Assembly: GCF_001571085.1 (NCBI RefSeq)
Contig: NZ_BCTC01000067.1
Location: 1 to 35,424 of the forward strand
Source: Azohydromonas lata NBRC 102462
Lineage (GTDB): Bacteria; Pseudomonadota; Gammaproteobacteria; Burkholderiales; Burkholderiaceae_C
DNA length: 35,424 nt
Reading direction: 5' to 3'
The first letter of the stretch is position 1, and each line of letters opens with the position of its first letter. The notes under the pieces were generated by a model. It ran no database searches, had not been told where the DNA came from, and saw nothing but the letters and a program-made list of their open reading frames with translations. This document shows positions 31,986 to 35,424 of this stretch, in pieces. Position numbers and translations under genes: made by a program.

Positions 31986-33106
31986 TATTGCGGTTGTGCG
32001 GACTTGTCGCGCCGCTTGCGGCGCGACATATAGCCCACGGCCACCAGGCCGGCCATCATGGTCGCGTAGGTGGAGGCCTCCGGCACGGGGGTCATGACAA
32101 AAGCGCGCCGGCCGACGCCTTCAAGATAGCCGTTGCCCACGATGGTGCCGCGCTCGTCTATGCCGATGGCGGAATACAGGTTCCAGTTCTTGGAGGCATT
32201 GGCCGTCAACAGGTTCTCAAGAATGTAAGTGCGGCCGTCCCGGTAAAGGCTGGCATTGCAGCAGTCGTATCCTTCGTCCGGTACGAAGAATCCCCGTTCG
32301 CCTACGACCCAGCCTTTTTCGTTGATGTCCAGCCCCGCGCCGTTGAAAAAGTTGATGCCTGTGTACTTGCCGTCTTTGTAAAGATAGACGTCGCCCGTCT
32401 CGCCCCAGGATATTTGCGGCTTGTTGATGACGATTTGCCCTGAATCGTTGATGGCTCCGGCACGTCCCCAAATATAGTCGGGTAAAGATGGGGATTTGAG
32501 TTGTCCGTTCCTGTACGTGAAAAACGACAAGTAGTTTGAATCGGGCTCAAACATCGAGCCGCCCACGACAGTTCCGCGGTTGTTGATGTCAAACGCGTGG
32601 GTCGCGGCCATGGATTCCGCTTTCCAGTATTCGACGTGTCCATTCCGATACAGGAACGACTTGTCTTCCGCATAACCGACAACCATTCCCTTGTCGTTCA
32701 GGGCCGTCAAGACGGCCTGGTCCGATCCGATCGTGGCACCTATGTCCACGAATTTTCCGTTGCGATAATAAAACGGTCGTGTGCTGCCTGAGATTTTCAT
32801 GCCGCCCACCATGTCGCCGCGATTGTTGATGTCCCCGGAATAACTGGACAAACCTGCTGCCAGGGGAATCATCGTGGATTGCCCGCGCTGATACAAGAAT
32901 GCCCGCGAGCCCTCTCCAAACTCAAACTGCCCCTGTGCCGTCAAAGCCACTTGGCCATGGTCGTTGAACCCGGTGGCATAGGTGGCATACCCGCCGGAAA
33001 GCACGTCGATGGCTTCTATGCGGTATTTCAATTCGGCTGCATGCACTTGAGTGGTTGTGGCCAGTGCCATGCCGCTGAGAAATATGAAATGCTTGAGGGG
33101 CTGCAT
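31985..33106 (-). CDS. HAF-repeat PEP-CTERM sorting-domain protein
   Basis: The 373-residue exported protein has a signal peptide (to about residue 24, VHAAE). About seven repeats of N-[ND]-x-G-x-V-V-G type lie at 48, 94, 136, 175, 220, 261 and 316, each except the last paired with an F-x-YR-x-G-K type strand. This is the HAF-repeat pattern, likely a beta-propeller. The C-terminus has the exosortase signal: VPEAST (341-346), a hydrophobic segment (348-360) and RRKRR. It is predicted to be processed by an exosortase and exported with exopolysaccharide. It has a strong ribosome-binding site (GGAGG, seven bases before ATG). The gene is AT-richer than its neighbours. The natural role is unknown. 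Confidence 0.88.
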   Translation of the reverse strand: MQPLKHFIFLSGMALATTTQVHAAELKYRIEAIDVLSGGYATYATGFNDHGQVALTAQGQFEFGEGSRAFLYQRGQSTMIPLAAGLSSYSGDINNRGDMVGGMKISGSTRPFYYRNGKFVDIGATIGSDQAVLTALNDKGMVVGYAEDKSFLYRNGHVEYWKAESMAATHAFDINNRGTVVGGSMFEPDSNYLSFFTYRNGQLKSPSLPDYIWGRAGAINDSGQIVINKPQISWGETGDVYLYKDGKYTGINFFNGAGLDINEKGWVVGERGFFVPDEGYDCCNASLYRDGRTYILENLLTANASKNWNLYSAIGIDERGTIVGNGYLEGVGRRAFVMTPVPEASTYATMMAGLVAVGYMSRRKRRDKSAQPQ

Positions 33107-33613
33107 CTTAAGACCTCCGGTGGAAGCGGGAGCTTACCGGTCGTCAATGCTTTGCCCACACCTCAAGTTGATATTGGATGATTGACAAAATATAGTGCTG
33201 TTTACGATTTGAGGGGTAATCGTTCTGAGGAAATGGGATTGAGCCTTCAGCGTTGAAAACGAATGGGACGGGGCGTGGCAAATTCATTTTCCGGCGTTTC
33301 GGCCTTGGCTTATTTAGGCATTGCATTTGCTGGTCCCCGCCAATATCTCGCGTCCTTCAGGAACCTGCCCCCATCCACCACATCCAGTGCATGCAGGCAA
33401 TGCGGCGGCGCGGGCGTCGCAATCCCGCCTGCCCATGCGCGGCCGATCGGCCCGTGCCGACGGCCGTGAACGGGCGGCCGGCATGCTGGGCCAGCCCATC
33501 GCCCCCGGTACCTGGGGTGGCTTGGCGGCCGCGACTGCCTGCATCCGGGATGGCGTCAAACGGGCAGCTATGCTCTGGCGCACATATCGCGTTCCGGGGA
33601 CGGAATCGAAACA
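33107..33613. other. Intergenic region without a supported gene
   Basis: This divergent gap of about 500 bases lies between the PEP-CTERM gene and the ModA-like gene. The left third is AT-rich and holds TTGACA (33182-33187) and TACGAT (33203-33208), 15 bases apart on the plus strand, a possible promoter with tight spacing. On the minus strand TATATT (33194-33189) could be a -10 for the PEP-CTERM gene. The right part returns to high GC and has open frames on both strands, but none has family-like sequence or a ribosome-binding site. Confidence 0.5.
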
Positions 33614-34519
33614 ATGGCGTCAAATCTGTTCCACGCTCCCATGTCGATTTCCTCCAGTGCTCCAAGTGGGCACACCCCCCTGCAGGAAGTTGCGCGGACC
33701 GCGCTGCTGGCATGCCTGTCCACCGTCGTGGCGGGCGGCGCGGCGGCGCAGTCCGCCGCATCCGCGCCCGAGGCCGCGCCGGCCGGCGTCACGGTGTATG
33801 CGGCCGGCAGCCTGCGCGCGGCGCTGACCGAGGCGGCCCAAGCGTTCGAGCGCCAGTCCGGTGCCCGCGTCGCTTTCAACTTCGGCCCCTCCGGGCTGCT
33901 CAAGGACAAGCTGCTGGCCGGCGAGCGCGCCGACGTGTTCGCCTCGGCCAACATGGAGCACCCGCAGGCGCTGGCCGCGGCCGGGCGCTCCGGCGCGGCG
34001 CGGCCCTTCGCCCGCAACGCGCTGTGCCTGTTGGGCGCGCCGTCCTTCAGCCTCAACGGGCAGGACGTGGCGCAGCGGCTGCTCGACCCGGCGCTGCGCG
34101 TGGGCACTTCCACGCCGGGCGCCGATCCGGCCGGCGACTACGCCTGGCGCTTCTTCGACCGGGTGGAGGCCAGCGGCGCCGCCGGCCCGGGCTCGGCGCA
34201 GCGGCTCAAGGACCGCGCGCTGCAACTGGCCGGTGGGCCCGCGTCGCCCACGCCGCCGCCAGGCCGCAGCGTCTACGCCTGGCTGCTGGACGAGGGCCGC
34301 GCCGACGTCTTCGTCACCTACTGCACCAACGCCGCGCTGGCCGTGCGCGAGAGCCGCGCGCTGCAGGTGCTGCCCCTGCCGCAGAAGCTGGAGGTGGCCG
34401 CCACCTACGGCCTGGCCGTGCTGCAAGGCGCCACGCCCGCGGCCGAAGCGTTCACGCGCTTCCTGCTCGGCGAGGGCGGCCAGGCGGTGCTGCGCTCCTG
34501 GGGGTTCGGACCGCCATGA
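33614..34519 (+). CDS. ModA-like (molybdate-type) substrate-binding protein
   Basis: The 301-residue exported protein has a signal peptide that ends near AAAQS (about residue 46), with MSISSSAPSG at Met10 as an alternative start. The mature part has the ModA/Wtp-like pattern VTVYAAGSLRAALTEAAQAF, VAFNFGPSGLLKDKLLAGERADVFASANMEHP, ALRVGTSTPGADPAGDYAW and ADVFVTYCTNAALA. These are periplasmic oxyanion-binding-type domains (molybdate, tungstate or similar). No ModB or ModC gene is in the window. The TGA overlaps the ATG of a ribbon-helix-helix gene (ATGA). The ligand is not certain; FGPSGLL differs from the usual Gly-Ser-Gly form. Confidence 0.82.
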   Translation: MASNLFHAPMSISSSAPSGHTPLQEVARTALLACLSTVVAGGAAAQSAASAPEAAPAGVTVYAAGSLRAALTEAAQAFERQSGARVAFNFGPSGLLKDKLLAGERADVFASANMEHPQALAAAGRSGAARPFARNALCLLGAPSFSLNGQDVAQRLLDPALRVGTSTPGADPAGDYAWRFFDRVEASGAAGPGSAQRLKDRALQLAGGPASPTPPPGRSVYAWLLDEGRADVFVTYCTNAALAVRESRALQVLPLPQKLEVAATYGLAVLQGATPAAEAFTRFLLGEGGQAVLRSWGFGPP

Positions 34520-34731
34520 ATCGCACCCCTAGACGCACGACCCCTTGCGACGAGCCCGTGCGGCTGACGCTGAGGCTGCCGGCCGACACCGTGCGCCGGC
34601 TGCGCGAGGTGGCGCGCCAGCGCGGGCTGAGCGTCAACGGCCTGCTCGACGAGGCCGCTTCGCTGGCGCTGCTGGAGTACGAGTTCATGTGCCGCATGGA
34701 CGAGGCGGCGCAGCCCCCGGCGCACGACTGA
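34516..34731 (+). CDS. Ribbon-helix-helix protein coupled to the ModA-like gene
   Basis: The 71-residue protein has a DNA-binding ribbon-helix-helix core: PVRLTLRLPADTVRRLREVA, then RQRGLSVNGLLDEAASLALLEYE. It is Arc/CopG-like in size and layout. The N-terminal ten residues are basic. The start overlaps the ModA-like stop (ATGA), so the two are translated together. No toxin gene follows; the next gene is on the other strand. A likely guess is a regulator tied to the binding protein or its ligand; an orphan antitoxin is the alternative. Confidence 0.75.
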   Translation: MNRTPRRTTPCDEPVRLTLRLPADTVRRLREVARQRGLSVNGLLDEAASLALLEYEFMCRMDEAAQPPAHD

Positions 34732-34874
34732 GGCCGGTCACCGGCACGCCGGCTCAACGCAAGCCTGCAGGAGGTCCGCTTGCGCGGCCGAACCCATGGG
34801 CATGCGGCGGTTCGGCCCGCAAGCTGCTGCCAGCACCTGTGGTTCAGCCCGCCAGCCGCCGCGGCGCGGGCCGT

Positions 34875-35300
34875 TCACACCCGCCCGTGGGCCTGCAGCC
34901 ACAGCCACTCGGCGTCGCTGTACAGCCGCGCGCGGGAGATGAAGTGCTCGCCCGTGCCGCCTTCCAGCGAGAACATGCCGCCGCGCCCGGGCTCGGCGTC
35001 CAGGATGAGCTGCGAGCCCGTCCAGTACTCGAACAGCGCATCGGCGATGTAGAAGGGCTCGCCGCCCACGTGGCCCAGCAGCCGGTCGCCGTCGCCCACC
35101 AGCAGCTCGCCGCGCGCATAGCACATGGGCGCGCTGCCGTCGCAGCAGCCCCCCGACTGGTAGAACATCAGCGGCCCGTGCTGCGCGCGCACGCGCTCCA
35201 GCAGCGACAGCGCCGCCGCCGTGGCCATCACCTGCGGCACGTCGGCAGGCGCGGCGCCGTCAGCGGCGCCGCCGGGGCAAGAGGTGTCGGGTTCGGACAT
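34875..35300 (-). CDS. DUF779 family protein
   Basis: The 141-residue protein has the family core LMFYQSGGCCDGSAPMCY, with a conserved double-cysteine plus cysteine likely to bind metal, GGEPFYI and EYWTGSQLILDAEPG, then FSLEGGTGEHFISRARL. DUF779 genes often accompany aldehyde dehydrogenases, and one may lie beyond the right edge. The ATG at 35300 has GGAG seven bases upstream; a TTG at 35306 would add two residues. A terminator just upstream (35345-35373) on the same strand suggests its own promoter or read-through. The first 20 residues are Ala/Gly-rich and not conserved. Confidence 0.85.
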   Translation of the reverse strand: MSEPDTSCPGGAADGAAPADVPQVMATAAALSLLERVRAQHGPLMFYQSGGCCDGSAPMCYARGELLVGDGDRLLGHVGGEPFYIADALFEYWTGSQLILDAEPGRGGMFSLEGGTGEHFISRARLYSDAEWLWLQAHGRV

Positions 35301-35344
35301 GAACAAGCTCCAGGACCGGACGGGTGCCGGACATCGTTGAAACG

Positions 35345-35373
35345 AAAAAGGCGGCGGATTGCGCCGCCGCCTT
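35345..35373 (-). terminator. Intrinsic terminator of a minus-strand gene right of the window
   Basis: A perfect ten-base stem (AAGGCGGCGG with CCGCCGCCTT) and six-base loop are followed, on the minus strand, by a run of five T. It would end transcription from a gene beyond 35424, possibly the usual DUF779 partner. The rest of 35374-35424 shows nothing I can name. Confidence 0.75.
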
Positions 35374-35424
35374 GCAAGGCTGTTTGAGCTGCCATCAACC
35401 TGGCGGGCGGGGCAGGGCCCCGCC

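Noticed and set aside
33253-33613. Protein-coding gene before the ModA-like gene
   Set aside because: Open frames on both strands have biased composition and no family similarity or ribosome-binding site.
33540-33614. ModE-type operator before the ModA-like gene
   Set aside because: An AT-containing stretch (cacatatcgcg) is present but lacks the dyad expected of ModE sites.
35381-35398. TTGA...TCAA pair near the right edge
   Set aside because: The half-sites are separated by seven bases instead of six, which breaks the FNR geometry.

Overview
The window is GC-rich chromosomal DNA of a betaproteobacterium. Gene content and order (fmdB-DUF502-aspS-nudB-EEP-clsB, ubiJ-ubiB, EpsL, a PEP-CTERM protein, an FNR/ANR-like box, lone exeA-gspB) point to Burkholderiales, most likely Comamonadaceae. 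This placement is inferred from gene content, not from a marker-gene comparison.

Layout. (1) 1-1260: a dead IS3-family element whose OrfB has an internal deletion and a frameshift, next to three short direct repeats that look like the end of another element. (2) 1263-5011, minus strand: an exopolysaccharide operon start running undecaprenyl-phosphate sugar transferase, EpsL-type outer-membrane barrel, galE. Its galE and EpsL part is clearly more AT-rich than the rest. (3) 5091-9931, plus: ubiJ-ubiB (ubiquinone synthesis), an SLC5-type symporter, an FmdB zinc ribbon and a DUF502 membrane protein. (4) 10005-14999, plus: aspS, a small secreted protein behind a repeat/dyad element, nudB, an endonuclease/exonuclease/phosphatase protein and clsB. 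(5) 15023-17434: a periplasmic trypsin-like protease and a DUF805 protein (minus), and a metallo-beta-lactamase-fold DNA exonuclease (plus). (6) 17451-22187: a Pat/PatZ-like NDP-forming acyl-CoA synthetase/GNAT fusion, divergent from uspA plus an AMP-forming acyl-CoA ligase, with an FNR/ANR-like box between them. (7) 22269-26480: alpha/beta hydrolase, dcd, a YpfJ-type metallopeptidase with a possible 47-residue upstream ORF, DUF1801 and an L-lactate dehydrogenase. (8) 26606-28628: a hexanucleotide microsatellite, a LysR regulator, and a bacteriohemerythrin divergent from a YbaN-type protein across a near-perfect FNR-like palindrome. (9) 28783-31949: an unusual ParD-like protein followed by the exeA-gspB pair. 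(10) 31985-35424: an AT-richer HAF-repeat PEP-CTERM protein, a solitary ModA-like binding protein overlapping a ribbon-helix-helix protein, and a DUF779 protein.

How the genes connect. The EpsL/sugar-transferase/galE block and the PEP-CTERM protein fit an exosortase-linked exopolysaccharide system whose other parts lie outside the window. The hemerythrin, uspA and Pat/acyl-CoA genes share FNR-like boxes and may form an oxygen-responsive set. ubiJ-ubiB, aspS-nudB and EEP-clsB are conserved housekeeping pairs. Several genes have a -10-like hexamer 5 to 10 bases before the ATG and no Shine-Dalgarno sequence, which suggests leaderless mRNAs.

No rRNA, tRNA or CRISPR array was seen. No wholly new multi-gene system is proven. 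The most unusual arrangements are the ModA-like/ribbon-helix-helix overlap, the FNR-boxed hemerythrin promoter, the ParD-like protein with a disordered insert, and the microsatellite upstream of the lactate dehydrogenase gene.
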